DNA of 64,000 nucleotides from CAYUVA01 sp964448115 [NCBI: uncultured bacterium] (GTDB lineage Bacteria; CAYUVA01): the NCBI GenBank assembly GCA_964448115.1, contig CAYUVA010000019.1:1-64000 (forward strand), in the 5' to 3' direction. A program made the position numbers and the translations under genes. A model generated the notes under the pieces. The model ran no database searches. It was not told where the DNA came from and was given only the letters and a program-made list of their open reading frames with translations. The first letter of the stretch is position 1. Every line of letters starts with the position of its first letter. Of the stretch, positions 8,829-17,578 are shown in pieces.

Positions 8829-10226
8829 ATGCTGAGCAAGATCAGGTTGACCATTGAGCGGTATCAGATGATTAAGGAAGGAGATACCGTCATGATCGCC
8901 CTGTCAGGAGGACCTGACTCGGTCTGTCTTTTATTTTTGCTTAGTGAGCTGCGCAAGCTGATGGATGTTTCCGTGTGTGCTGGACATATAAATCATGGAC
9001 TTCGTGGAGAGGAATCGCTGCGCGACCAGCGATTCTGCGAGCAGATCTGCCAGCAATACTCGGTCCCTTTAAGGACGCACTCTATAAGCGATGATGAGTA
9101 TAAGGCTTATCCTTTTACCTCCTTGCAAGGAGCCGCACGGGAGCTAAGATACAAGTACCTGCGCAGGTTGGCTGATAAGCTCAATGCAAATAAAATAGCT
9201 ACTGGACATACAGCCTCGGATCAGGTGGAGACTGTGCTCTTTCGCATCCTGAGAGGCACCGGCATGGGAGGACTGGGGGGCATACGCCCAGTGCTCAATG
9301 ATATCATTAGACCGCTGATAGACCGCAGCCGCGAGGAGGTTTTAGAATATCTAAAAACGATGGGTGTGCCTTATATAATTGACTCCTCCAACCTGAAACC
9401 CAAGTACTTGCGCAATCAAATAAGGCTAGAGCTGATCCCAGTGCTTAAAAGAAGCTTCAATCCATCCATCTCGAACGCAATTATCAACCTGGCTGACCTG
9501 ATACGTGAGGAGAATGAGTACCTAGAATCCTTGGTCGATAAGGAATATGAATTCGGTATCAACGAGAAGACCGATTTTTCGATCGGTTTTAACCTGTTTT
9601 TATTAAAGACGCTTCACAAAGCATTGGCACGCAGGATCATCATCAGGCTATACAACGACCTAGTGAACTATGAGCCGGGTCTGCATCTTTCCAATGAACA
9701 GGTTGAGTGGATACTACAACTCGCCAGGGAAGGAGAGCCGGGAAACCAGATCGACCTGCCAGGCAACATAAGGGTTCACCTGCAATATGACCGCATCCTT
9801 TTTACTCACGAGGAGTATCCTCATGGAAGGGAGTTCGAGGTTCATCTTTCCATACCCGGCGAGGTCGATATCCCCCAGGCAGCGATGAATGTTAAGGCTA
9901 GCCTGATAGAACCTCAGCAATTTAAACAGATGCTTCCCAACGCAACCAGAAATGAAGCATTTTTCGATGTAAGAGATATAAAAAACACGCTGACCATTCG
10001 CTCTCGAAAGCCCGGAGATCGCATCGCACTTCCTGGCATGGAGGGAACAAAGAAGCTACAGGACATATTCGTAGATGACAAGATTCCAAGGCTCGAGCGA
10101 GATAGCATACCAATAGTATTATCCGGAAATGAGATAATCTGGATAATAGGCAATCGACAATCCAGAAATGCCTTAGTCAAAGCAGATACGCACAAGATAG
10201 TTCATATAAAAGGCACTTATATTTAA
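8829..10226 (+). CDS. tilS: tRNA(Ile)-lysidine synthase
   Basis: TilS attaches lysine to C34 of the CAU-anticodon tRNA-Ile so that it reads AUA. The 465-residue length fits the long TilS form. The PP-loop ATP motif SGGPDS is at 26-31, NHGLRGEES follows the typical N-terminal fold, ATGHTASDQVET is the conserved tRNA-side motif, and the C-terminal domain has the usual IRSRKPGDRI and GTKKLQDIFVDDKIP segments. ATG at 8829 follows AAGGAA by 10 nt. It lies downstream of tRNA-Met(CAU). The usual neighbours hpt and ftsH are absent; purD follows after a 216-bp gap. Confidence 0.96.
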   Translation: MLSKIRLTIERYQMIKEGDTVMIALSGGPDSVCLLFLLSELRKLMDVSVCAGHINHGLRGEESLRDQRFCEQICQQYSVPLRTHSISDDEYKAYPFTSLQGAARELRYKYLRRLADKLNANKIATGHTASDQVETVLFRILRGTGMGGLGGIRPVLNDIIRPLIDRSREEVLEYLKTMGVPYIIDSSNLKPKYLRNQIRLELIPVLKRSFNPSISNAIINLADLIREENEYLESLVDKEYEFGINEKTDFSIGFNLFLLKTLHKALARRIIIRLYNDLVNYEPGLHLSNEQVEWILQLAREGEPGNQIDLPGNIRVHLQYDRILFTHEEYPHGREFEVHLSIPGEVDIPQAAMNVKASLIEPQQFKQMLPNATRNEAFFDVRDIKNTLTIRSRKPGDRIALPGMEGTKKLQDIFVDDKIPRLERDSIPIVLSGNEIIWIIGNRQSRNALVKADTHKIVHIKGTYI

Positions 10227-10276
10227 ATATTTAATTTATTGTAGAATTAATACCTTCAAAATATAAACCAATTTTT

Positions 10277-10395
10277 CGTCCCGTATTTATTATGGGACGG
10301 GTATGACAATTGAGGAGGCGGGTATGACAATAGCTTCGAGCCAGATCAATTCTTCAGTGCTTCTGCTGTTTCCAAATCCTTTGATCTATCGGCTC
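10277..10395 (+). promoter_or_regulatory. Two inverted repeats in the purD leader
   Basis: A 6-bp hairpin CGTCCC/GGGACG (10277-10299, 11-nt loop) and a longer inverted repeat GAGCCAGATCAA (10338-10349) with TTGATCT-ATC-GGCTC (10381-10395) lie between tilS and purD. Neither is followed by a T-run, so they do not look like simple terminators. GGGTATGACAAT also occurs twice (near 10299 and 10320). The sequence does not match the purine-riboswitch core. Confidence 0.35.
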
Positions 10396-10442
10396 TATCC
10401 AGTTAGACTATGCGAAATGTAAAAAAACTGCGGAGGTCGTAA

Positions 10443-11705
10443 ATGAAAATACTTGTAATCGGAGGGGGCGGACGCGAACATGCCCTTTGCTGGAAGATTA
10501 GACAAAGCCGATTGGTAGATACGCTATATTGTGCGCCAGGAAACGCCGGAACCGCTGAAATTGCGGAGAATGTCGATATCAAAGCAGAAGACCTGAATGC
10601 TTTGCTTGGCTTCGCCAAAAGCATCCGCATTGATCTGACCGTTGTCGGTCCAGAAGCTCCACTTGCCAAGGGAATAGTCGATCTCTTCGAGTCCGAGGGG
10701 TTGACCATCTTTGGCGCCAACCAGCAGGCTGCCATGCTGGAGGCGAGCAAGGCGTTCACCAAGCGACTCTTAGCTGAAAACAACATCCCCACCGCTGACT
10801 TTGCCATATTCACCGAGCCGATGGAAGCCTGGAACTACCTGAGCGCAGCCAGGATGCCAACGGTGATAAAAGCCGATGGACTGGCAGCCGGCAAGGGAGT
10901 TATTATATGCTACGATGAGTCCGACTGCCGCTACGCGCTCAAGATGATGATGGATGACAAAGCCTTCGGCAGCGCAGGAGAGACCGTGGTCATCGAGGAT
11001 TATATCAAGGGCGAGGAGGCGAGCTTTCTAGCCTTCGTAAGTGGCGAGCAAATCCTGCCCATGCTCCCCTCTCAGGATCACAAGGCGGTCTATGACAACG
11101 ACCAGGGACCTAACACCGGCGGCATGGGAGCCTATGCGCCAGCGCCACTGGTCGATGATGCGATGGGCGACAAGATAATGGAACAGGTGATGAGCCCCCT
11201 AGTCACAGGATTGTGCAAAAAAGGCATAGAATTCAAGGGCGTATTATATGCTGGCTTGAAGATATACGATGGAACACCCCATGTGCTCGAGTTCAATGTC
11301 CGTTTCGGCGACCCGGAGTGCCAACCGCTGATGATGCTGCTTAAAAGCGATCTTGTCGAGGCGATGCTGGCGACCATCGAGGGGAGGCTGGATGAGCTTA
11401 GCCTTGAATGGAAGCCGGGGGCTTCGACCTGCGTAGTAGCTGCTTCCAAGGGCTATCCAGGCAAATACCAGAAAGACAAGCTGATAAGCGGACTTGATCT
11501 CCTTAAAGGACACAAAGACCTGGTCGTATTTCACGCCGGGACGAAAAAAATGGATAACAAGGTAGTAACCGCTGGGGGAAGAGTACTTGGAATCACCTCT
11601 TATGGCGATGATATTAGGCAGGCACGAGAAAAGGCGTACCAGGCGCTACAGCAGATCAGCTTCGAGGGGATGCACTATCGAAGAGACATTGGCGCAAAGG
11701 CATAG
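10443..11705 (+). CDS. purD: Phosphoribosylamine-glycine ligase (GAR synthetase)
   Basis: PurD joins glycine to phosphoribosylamine with ATP, the second step of purine synthesis. The 420-residue length matches the family. The N-terminus has the dinucleotide-like MKILVIGGGGREHALCWKI start. Then come the ATP-grasp domain (KADGLAAGKGVI, VIEDYIKGEEASFLAF), the substrate motif DQGPNTGGMGAYAP and the metal-binding end EFNVRFGDPE. GGAGG lies 8-9 nt before the ATG. Other pur genes are not in the window. A dispersed repeat follows at its 3' end. Confidence 0.97.
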   Translation: MKILVIGGGGREHALCWKIRQSRLVDTLYCAPGNAGTAEIAENVDIKAEDLNALLGFAKSIRIDLTVVGPEAPLAKGIVDLFESEGLTIFGANQQAAMLEASKAFTKRLLAENNIPTADFAIFTEPMEAWNYLSAARMPTVIKADGLAAGKGVIICYDESDCRYALKMMMDDKAFGSAGETVVIEDYIKGEEASFLAFVSGEQILPMLPSQDHKAVYDNDQGPNTGGMGAYAPAPLVDDAMGDKIMEQVMSPLVTGLCKKGIEFKGVLYAGLKIYDGTPHVLEFNVRFGDPECQPLMMLLKSDLVEAMLATIEGRLDELSLEWKPGASTCVVAASKGYPGKYQKDKLISGLDLLKGHKDLVVFHAGTKKMDNKVVTAGGRVLGITSYGDDIRQAREKAYQALQQISFEGMHYRRDIGAKA

Positions 11706-11870
11706 GGAAGGCTTGAGGCTTGAGAAAGAGAGAAGAATCACGCAAAGAAGAAAAGAAGGTTTTATTCGTCATTGATACCAATCACTCTCCTCTATCACCC
11801 CATAACGGTATCACTTCTTTCTTTGTGCCTTTGTGCCTTAGTGGTTAATAAACCCTCACGCCTCAAGTCT
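11706..11870. repeat. Dispersed intergenic repeat (CGCAAAG / CTTTGTGCC type)
   Basis: The gap between purD and rmlA holds CACGCAAAGAAG at its left and CTTTGTGCCTTTGTGCC at its right. CTTGAGGC near 11713 and GCCTCAAG near 11861 form outer inverted repeats. The same word set recurs at 47301-47320, 55471-55583 and 62349-62384. It codes for nothing and resembles a short palindromic element spread through the genome. Confidence 0.6.
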
Positions 11871-11927
11871 ATTTTACATATTGCCAGAAGCAGTTGACAT
11901 TGATACAATGAGAAAGGAGCAAAACTT

Positions 11928-13007
11928 ATGGAAGCCTCGCATCTAAAAGGATTGATACTAAGCGGTGGGAGAGGGACACGGCTGAGACCGCTTACCTACA
12001 CCCGCGCCAAGCAACTGGTGCCGGTCGCTAACAAACCGATATTATTTTATGGCATAGAAAGCCTGCGAGACGCTGGCATAACCGACATAGGCATCGTTGT
12101 CGGAGACACTAAGCAGGAGATCATGGATGCGGTGGGAAATGGGTCCGCATGGGGCGTCAAGGTAACCTATATCGAGCAGGAAGAGCCGCTAGGACTAGCC
12201 CATGCGGTAAAGATATCCCAGCCCTTTCTCAAAGAAAACCCCTTTGTCATGTACTTAGGTGATAATCTCATCTTCGAGCGGCTAAGCCACTTTGTCTCTG
12301 ATTTTATCAAGACCAGGGCTAACTCGGTGATACTGCTCGCCAGGGTGAAGAATCCCCAACAATTCGGTGTTGCAGAGCTGTCCGATGGCAAGGTGGTTCG
12401 ACTGGTGGAGAAGCCGAAGGTACCAAAGAGCGATCTCGCCCTGGTCGGGGTATATCTATTCGACAAGAATGTCTTCGAGGCGGTCGAGCATATCAAGCCC
12501 TCCTGGCGCAACGAGCTGGAGATCACCGATGCGATTCAGTACATGATGGATGCGGGAAATACGGTAATACCCCATATCATCAAGGGATGGTGGAAGGATA
12601 CCGGCAAGATCGAGGATATCCTGGAAGCCAACCGTATGGTACTCGATACCCTTGAGCCTAAGATCGAGGGCACGGTCGATGATAGCTCCATTATAGAGTT
12701 CAAGGTGCGCATCGAAAAGGGCGCCAGGATAATAAATAGCACCATCAGAGGTCCTGCCATAATCGGCGAGAATGCCCAAATCATTGACTCCTACATCGGT
12801 CCGTTCACCTCCGTCTCCAGGGGAACCTACATCGAGTGCGCCGAGATAGAACATAGCATCATATTGGATGAGTCGAGCGTTCAGCATATAGACACACGCA
12901 TAACCGATAGCCTGATCGGAAGAAATGTAAGAATAAATAAATCCAAGCTCCGTCCGGTGGCGCTTCGCTTCATGGTCGGAGACAACAGCGAGGTAGGGAT
13001 ACTGTAA
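11928..13007 (+). CDS. rmlA: Glucose-1-phosphate thymidylyltransferase, long form
   Basis: The enzyme makes dTDP-glucose from glucose-1-phosphate and dTTP. The nucleotide-binding signature SGGRGTRLRP is at 12-21, followed by TRAKQLVPVANKPI, YLGDN and the VEKPK/GVY segments. The C-terminal 120 residues form a left-handed beta-helix (hexapeptide) extension. That and the 359-residue length mark the long RmlA subfamily, often linked to antibiotic or unusual deoxysugars rather than the short housekeeping RmlA. AGAAAGGAG precedes the ATG. The stop TAA shares its last A with the ATG of the next gene, so the two are translationally coupled. Confidence 0.93.
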   Translation: MEASHLKGLILSGGRGTRLRPLTYTRAKQLVPVANKPILFYGIESLRDAGITDIGIVVGDTKQEIMDAVGNGSAWGVKVTYIEQEEPLGLAHAVKISQPFLKENPFVMYLGDNLIFERLSHFVSDFIKTRANSVILLARVKNPQQFGVAELSDGKVVRLVEKPKVPKSDLALVGVYLFDKNVFEAVEHIKPSWRNELEITDAIQYMMDAGNTVIPHIIKGWWKDTGKIEDILEANRMVLDTLEPKIEGTVDDSSIIEFKVRIEKGARIINSTIRGPAIIGENAQIIDSYIGPFTSVSRGTYIECAEIEHSIILDESSVQHIDTRITDSLIGRNVRINKSKLRPVALRFMVGDNSEVGIL

Positions 13008-13468
13008 TGAAACTAATCGATGGCGTTAACATCAAGCACCTTCGCGTTATACCGGATGAGCGCGGTTGGCTAATGGAGATATTGCGCTGCGATGATCCGT
13101 TCTACCAGAAGTTCGGGCAGGTCTATATGACCGTTGCTTACCCAGGCGTAGTCAAGGGATGGCACTATCATAAGCTGCAGACAGATCACTTCTGCGTTAT
13201 CAAGGGGATGCTCAAGGTGGCACTAGCAGATCTGCGCGATAAATCACCGACTAAAGGGCTGGTCAACGAGTTCTTCATGGGCGAACATAATCCTATATTG
13301 ATCACTATTCCCCCCTATGTTGCACACGGGATAAAGGGTGTCGGCACCGAGCCGGGCTTCCTTATCAACATACCGACCGAACCTTACAATCGCACCAACC
13401 CGGATGAGTACCGCATCGATCCCCATGATAACGACATCGACTACGACTGGTCGCGAAAGGACGGCTAG
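13007..13468 (+). CDS. dTDP-4-dehydrorhamnose 3,5-epimerase family protein
   Basis: A 153-residue cupin enzyme of the RmlC group, acting on dTDP-4-keto-6-deoxyglucose or a related sugar. The conserved core is visible: DERGWLMEI, KGWHYHKLQTDHFCVIKG (catalytic His region), VALADLRD, IPPYVAHGIKG and PTEPYNRTNPDE. It is shorter than classical RmlC (about 180 residues) and lacks part of the C-terminus, as in the family seen with long RmlA. The start overlaps rmlA by one base; rmlB follows directly. Exact sugar specificity is not visible. Confidence 0.85.
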   Translation: MKLIDGVNIKHLRVIPDERGWLMEILRCDDPFYQKFGQVYMTVAYPGVVKGWHYHKLQTDHFCVIKGMLKVALADLRDKSPTKGLVNEFFMGEHNPILITIPPYVAHGIKGVGTEPGFLINIPTEPYNRTNPDEYRIDPHDNDIDYDWSRKDG

Positions 13469-14476
13469 ATGAAAAGGATGTTGGTTACCGGCGGAGCTGG
13501 CTTCATCGGCAGCAACTTCATCCGGCTTATGCTGAGAAAATACTACGATTACCGAATAGTCAACCTTGATAAGCTAGCTTATGCGGGCAATCTGGATAAT
13601 CTAAAAGATATCGAGCAGGATTCGCGTTACAGCTTCGTAAAGGGGGACATAGCCGACAAGAAGCTGGTCTTCGACCTTTGCTCGCAGGGATTCGATTACA
13701 TAGTCAACTTCGCTGCCGAGACGCATGTTGACCGCTCCATCGGGCAACCTGATGACTTCATCAAGACCGATATCATGGGCACATTCACCCTGCTGGAGGC
13801 GGTCAGGGAGTTTAAGATCCCCCGCTTCTTACAGATTAGCACCGATGAGGTCTATGGCAGCATCGAGCAAGGCTCTTTCACCGAGGCATCTCCCCTGCTC
13901 CCCAACAGCCCCTACTCGGCTTCCAAAGGTGGCGCAGACCTTCTGGTGCGATCTTATGTGGTAACCTACGGCATCGATGCGCTGATAACCAGAAGCTCCA
14001 ATAACTATGGGGCTTATCAGCACCCGGAGAAGTTTATCCCTTTGTTCATCATCAATGCCCTCAACGACAGGGAGCTCCCCCTTTATGGCGAGGGTCTGAA
14101 TGTGCGCGACTGGCTGCATGTCATCGATAACTGCCAGGCGATTGATATGGTGCTGCACGAGGGCATAGCCGGCGAGATCTACAACATCGGTGGAGAGCAC
14201 GAGGAGAAAAATATCGATGTGGCAAGGATGATCGTTAGGCGACTCGGCAAGCCTGAATCTCTCATCGTACCGGTCAAGGATCGCCCCGGACACGATAAGC
14301 GATACTCACTCGACACCAGCAAGATTAAAAGCCTCGGCTGGAAGCCTCGAACAGACTTCGAGAAGGGATTAAACGATACGGTCGATTGGTATGCCAGCAA
14401 CCGCTGGTGGTGGGAGAAAATAATAAACTCCCAACAATGGAAGCGATACTACGACCGCCAGTACAATAAAAGATAG
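13469..14476 (+). CDS. rmlB: dTDP-glucose 4,6-dehydratase
   Basis: RmlB is an NAD-dependent short-chain dehydrogenase/reductase that converts dTDP-glucose to the 4-keto-6-deoxy sugar. The Rossmann motif GGAGFIG is at 8-14, the catalytic TDE at 125-127 and YSASK (Tyr149, Lys153) follow. RSSNNYGAYQHPEKFIP and DWLHVIDNC are family hallmarks; the length of 335 is normal. Its ATG follows the stop of the preceding gene immediately. No rmlD is present, so the cluster stops at the epimerised keto-sugar or is finished elsewhere. Confidence 0.95.
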   Translation: MKRMLVTGGAGFIGSNFIRLMLRKYYDYRIVNLDKLAYAGNLDNLKDIEQDSRYSFVKGDIADKKLVFDLCSQGFDYIVNFAAETHVDRSIGQPDDFIKTDIMGTFTLLEAVREFKIPRFLQISTDEVYGSIEQGSFTEASPLLPNSPYSASKGGADLLVRSYVVTYGIDALITRSSNNYGAYQHPEKFIPLFIINALNDRELPLYGEGLNVRDWLHVIDNCQAIDMVLHEGIAGEIYNIGGEHEEKNIDVARMIVRRLGKPESLIVPVKDRPGHDKRYSLDTSKIKSLGWKPRTDFEKGLNDTVDWYASNRWWWEKIINSQQWKRYYDRQYNKR

Positions 14477-14491
14477 AGAGGCAAGGCTGCT

Positions 14492-15355
14492 TTGTGGACA
14501 CTGGTCAAGGTTTGCTTCTGGCTGCTTTTAGGCTCCAGCGCATTCAATGGATTCTTCTACGGCAATCGCTGGCAGGTAAGATTCAGCAAGCTCAAGGATA
14601 AGGATAGCTATCGGGGATACCACCGATACCTATGGACCAAAGCCCTGCTTGCTTTCTTCGCTGAGGTGGTGATCTCGCTTTGGTGCCAGTTCATTCTCCC
14701 CTTTTTCTGGCTTCCATCAAGGCTGTTTCCATCGCGCAAGGATAACAGCAAAGAACCGATCCTGTTCGTGCACGGCTATATGCAAAACTCCTCCAACTTC
14801 CTGTGCCTGGCGTGGCGACTATACCAGAGCGGGCTTATGAATCTCCATTTCATCAATATTCGCAGGATCTACAGCTCCGTGGAGCGCTCCGCAGAGCAAC
14901 TCAAGACAAAGGTTGAGGCTATTCTTAGTGAGCAGCCCGATGTCAAGATCACACTGATCGGGCACAGCCTCGGCGGATTGATCAGTCGCTACTACATCCA
15001 GCGTCTCGGTGGTAAGGAGAAGGTCAGGAGGCTGATCACCATCGGGACTCCGCATCATGGCACTGAAGCCGCCTGTTTCGGCTTTGGAGTCGCTGCGGCA
15101 CAGATAGTGCCAGGGAGCAGGTTCCTACAAGAGCTTAATGCGCCAGGCAACCTAGATGAAACGGTACCGATGATCTCGATATACTCAGACTTCGATCAGT
15201 TGGTCTATCCCTCGACCGCAGCCGTGTTGCCATCGCCGCAAAAAAGTATCGAGGTACCATACCTTGGGCATCTTTCGCTGCTTTATTCCAAGAGGGTTTT
15301 TCGCGCCATTAGAGAACTGGAACTGGAGTCTAAAAATCAAGCACCTTTTGATTGA
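14492..15355 (+). CDS. Alpha/beta hydrolase, lipase/PGAP1-like, membrane-anchored
   Basis: A 287-residue protein with two N-terminal hydrophobic stretches (about 1-20 and 51-75) and an alpha/beta-hydrolase domain. The oxyanion segment LFVHGYMQNS is at 91-100 and the nucleophile elbow GHSLGG at 157-162 (Ser159). ITIGTPHHGTEAA is typical of triacylglycerol lipases and PGAP1-like esterases. The likely catalytic His is in PYLGHLSLL. The start is TTG with GAGAGG about 11 nt upstream, 15 bp after rmlB, so it probably belongs to the sugar operon. Its last 19 bp overlap the end of the convergent S8 peptidase gene. Confidence 0.75.
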   Translation: MWTLVKVCFWLLLGSSAFNGFFYGNRWQVRFSKLKDKDSYRGYHRYLWTKALLAFFAEVVISLWCQFILPFFWLPSRLFPSRKDNSKEPILFVHGYMQNSSNFLCLAWRLYQSGLMNLHFINIRRIYSSVERSAEQLKTKVEAILSEQPDVKITLIGHSLGGLISRYYIQRLGGKEKVRRLITIGTPHHGTEAACFGFGVAAAQIVPGSRFLQELNAPGNLDETVPMISIYSDFDQLVYPSTAAVLPSPQKSIEVPYLGHLSLLYSKRVFRAIRELELESKNQAPFD

Positions 15356-17532
15356 GGGTACTTCAGGGCGTTTTTCTCGTCCATCTCCTCCTGGATAGCT
15401 TTATAGATATCAACCGATCTCGTAGGGTCTATGATGCTTATAACAAGGGCAAATCTCTGGTATGTGATCTCCTTTGGGAGATCCTTGACCGATGGCTTTA
15501 TGGTCAGACTCCAGTCGCTCCCATAGCCTGATCTCTGCCATGCGAAGATGCCGAATTTTATGTTATGCCTTGTTTGCTTGTTGGTCGCCTCGAAGTTCTT
15601 TGGACCGATGGTAGTCCTTCTGCCGGTAGCTCCTTTTTGGAAAGTTATGCCAAGATTTACCAACTGGTATCGAAAGGTGGTTCTATCCACCGGCGGGTCA
15701 TAGACCAGGGTGAAGATAATCCTCTTTTTTCCCTTAATTTTATCCATTACCTGGGGTATCCTGAATGGGATCGTTGCCTCGTACTTTAGGTTTAGCGAAG
15801 AATCTAGAATATAGGTGCAACAATGGGGATCAGAATACAGTGCCTTGTCCAGGTCCGGCATTCCGAAGCCAGTAGGATGTGAGGGCTTCTTGCCTTCATT
15901 TTGTTCCCTTAACAGGGCAGAATGGACTAATAGCGCTTTGAGCATATTGGTGGAAGCTCCTGGATAAGCATGAAGTATCTTGGCTGCCATCCTTGCCACG
16001 AGCGGATTTGCGAAGCTGGTTCCTATATCGTGACTGAAGAACTCTGACCTGCTTCTTCCCAAGGACTTCATGGCAATTTGTTCATCAAAGTATGCCAGTT
16101 TTGTGCTGTTGCCCCCATGTTCAACGAGGTCAGGACGCCATCTTCCATCGGATGAGCGCCCGCATCTTGTGAATGGGGATGGTTGCCCCGCCGGCGCAAG
16201 CGCACTCTTGTTGGAAAGTAAAGCCATACTGCCTACTGCCAGGATATTACAACCCTCAGCGGGAGATAGGATGGTTGAATTCGGGTTCTCCAGATAGTCG
16301 GGATATTGGCTATTATTAGACAAATATTCCCTTATCTCTTGTAGATGAATGTTGCCAGTAGAGACGGTGATCAGAACATCGTAGCGCCTCGCAATATTAT
16401 CAAGATCCTCGGATAAAATTGATATTTCCTCGGCTTTATTCCAGTTTATAGAAAGGTTATAAACCCTCACCTTTGGCGAATAGCGGCGGACGATATCCTC
16501 GATGATGTTTGCAAGGCTTGATATATATCCTCTCCGGTCATTTATCACCTTGGTCATCAAAACCTTTACATCAGGATTTCTCGGTCGCTTCCTGAAATTA
16601 TCCCCATAGGCACAAAGCCCTGCTATAAATGTCCCATGCCCGATCAAATCATCAGGTCCTCCGCTATCGATGGCATCGATCGCATCTAGTACACAATCTT
16701 TAAGCAGCGGATGCTCGCTGTATATCCCGGTATCAAAGACCCCGACTATTGGAGTATCAGCATCAATACTAGGCTTGAAATGATGGTAGTCTCCTTCAAA
16801 AGGGGATGTGGATTCAGTTTTTTTTTCCTCAAGCTCGATTTTGGGGGTCGTCCTCACCTTGTAAACTGCATCAAGCCCCTGAAGAAGCTCATCGACCGTT
16901 TCTGAATCCATTCTAGCAGAGGCGAGACAATAGCGATCGCTTAGAAGAGAGACACTCAGCTCCACACCCCTTGTGTCCAGAAATCGCTGCAAGGCATCTA
17001 GCAGATCCCGGTATTTGCCTTCCCCCATCTTAGGCAACAGCTCCACCTCTACCTCAACCTTCTGCGAGGGCTGCTTCTTTATCTTTCTTTTTAGACTCTT
17101 GGCTACCTTGTGGGTCAGGTCTTGAGCCTTTATCTCTTTAATATTGCTGAAGTAGGACTTGAGCTTTCCTCCCTCGTAAGCCTTGATGAATCCATCCAGC
17201 TTCGCTTTGTCTTTCTTATCAAAGGCTACCAGGGCGGTCTTTGCATCCAAGGTTACCAGCCTGGTCAAGCCGAGCTTCTCAAAGACCTTTCCAGATTGCT
17301 CCACGGTGTTTTCCAGCTTGACGATGAAATATATATCCCGGTCATCGTATAAAGCGCTTCGCGAGCTGGAAATAGCAAAGACCTCCTCAACCTGGTCGTA
17401 TAGAAGACGACTATGCTCACGAAATCCCATGCCGGTGGTCTTGGGAATGATCCTTCCCGGCTTTTTTCGCTTCGAGCTTACATCCTCGGCGGGAATGGGA
17501 ATGTGCTTATATTTCTTGTCATCATCACCCAT
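15337..17532 (-). CDS. Cytosolic subtilisin-like (S8) serine peptidase
   Basis: A 731-residue peptidase with no signal peptide. The catalytic triad is visible: Asp267 in VFDTG, His299 in GHGT and Ser506 in GTSFA, with the oxyanion Asn in STGN near 393. About 230 residues precede the catalytic domain and 170 follow. This layout matches the intracellular S8 group often annotated simply as S8 family peptidase; some members sit beside an AAA ATPase in proposed anti-phage pairs. No such ATPase is adjacent here. The gene starts 46 bp after the dGTPase stop on the same strand and is probably co-transcribed with it. Its 3' end overlaps the convergent hydrolase gene. Confidence 0.88.
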   Translation of the reverse strand: MGDDDKKYKHIPIPAEDVSSKRKKPGRIIPKTTGMGFREHSRLLYDQVEEVFAISSSRSALYDDRDIYFIVKLENTVEQSGKVFEKLGLTRLVTLDAKTALVAFDKKDKAKLDGFIKAYEGGKLKSYFSNIKEIKAQDLTHKVAKSLKRKIKKQPSQKVEVEVELLPKMGEGKYRDLLDALQRFLDTRGVELSVSLLSDRYCLASARMDSETVDELLQGLDAVYKVRTTPKIELEEKKTESTSPFEGDYHHFKPSIDADTPIVGVFDTGIYSEHPLLKDCVLDAIDAIDSGGPDDLIGHGTFIAGLCAYGDNFRKRPRNPDVKVLMTKVINDRRGYISSLANIIEDIVRRYSPKVRVYNLSINWNKAEEISILSEDLDNIARRYDVLITVSTGNIHLQEIREYLSNNSQYPDYLENPNSTILSPAEGCNILAVGSMALLSNKSALAPAGQPSPFTRCGRSSDGRWRPDLVEHGGNSTKLAYFDEQIAMKSLGRSRSEFFSHDIGTSFANPLVARMAAKILHAYPGASTNMLKALLVHSALLREQNEGKKPSHPTGFGMPDLDKALYSDPHCCTYILDSSLNLKYEATIPFRIPQVMDKIKGKKRIIFTLVYDPPVDRTTFRYQLVNLGITFQKGATGRRTTIGPKNFEATNKQTRHNIKFGIFAWQRSGYGSDWSLTIKPSVKDLPKEITYQRFALVISIIDPTRSVDIYKAIQEEMDEKNALKYPQSKGA

Positions 17533-17578
17533 GGCTCTTATTTACCTAGTTGCAATCATCATTAAGGCTCTATATCCC

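Noticed and set aside
11928-14476. A complete dTDP-rhamnose pathway
   Set aside because: rmlD is absent and RmlA is the long type, so the end product may be another deoxysugar.
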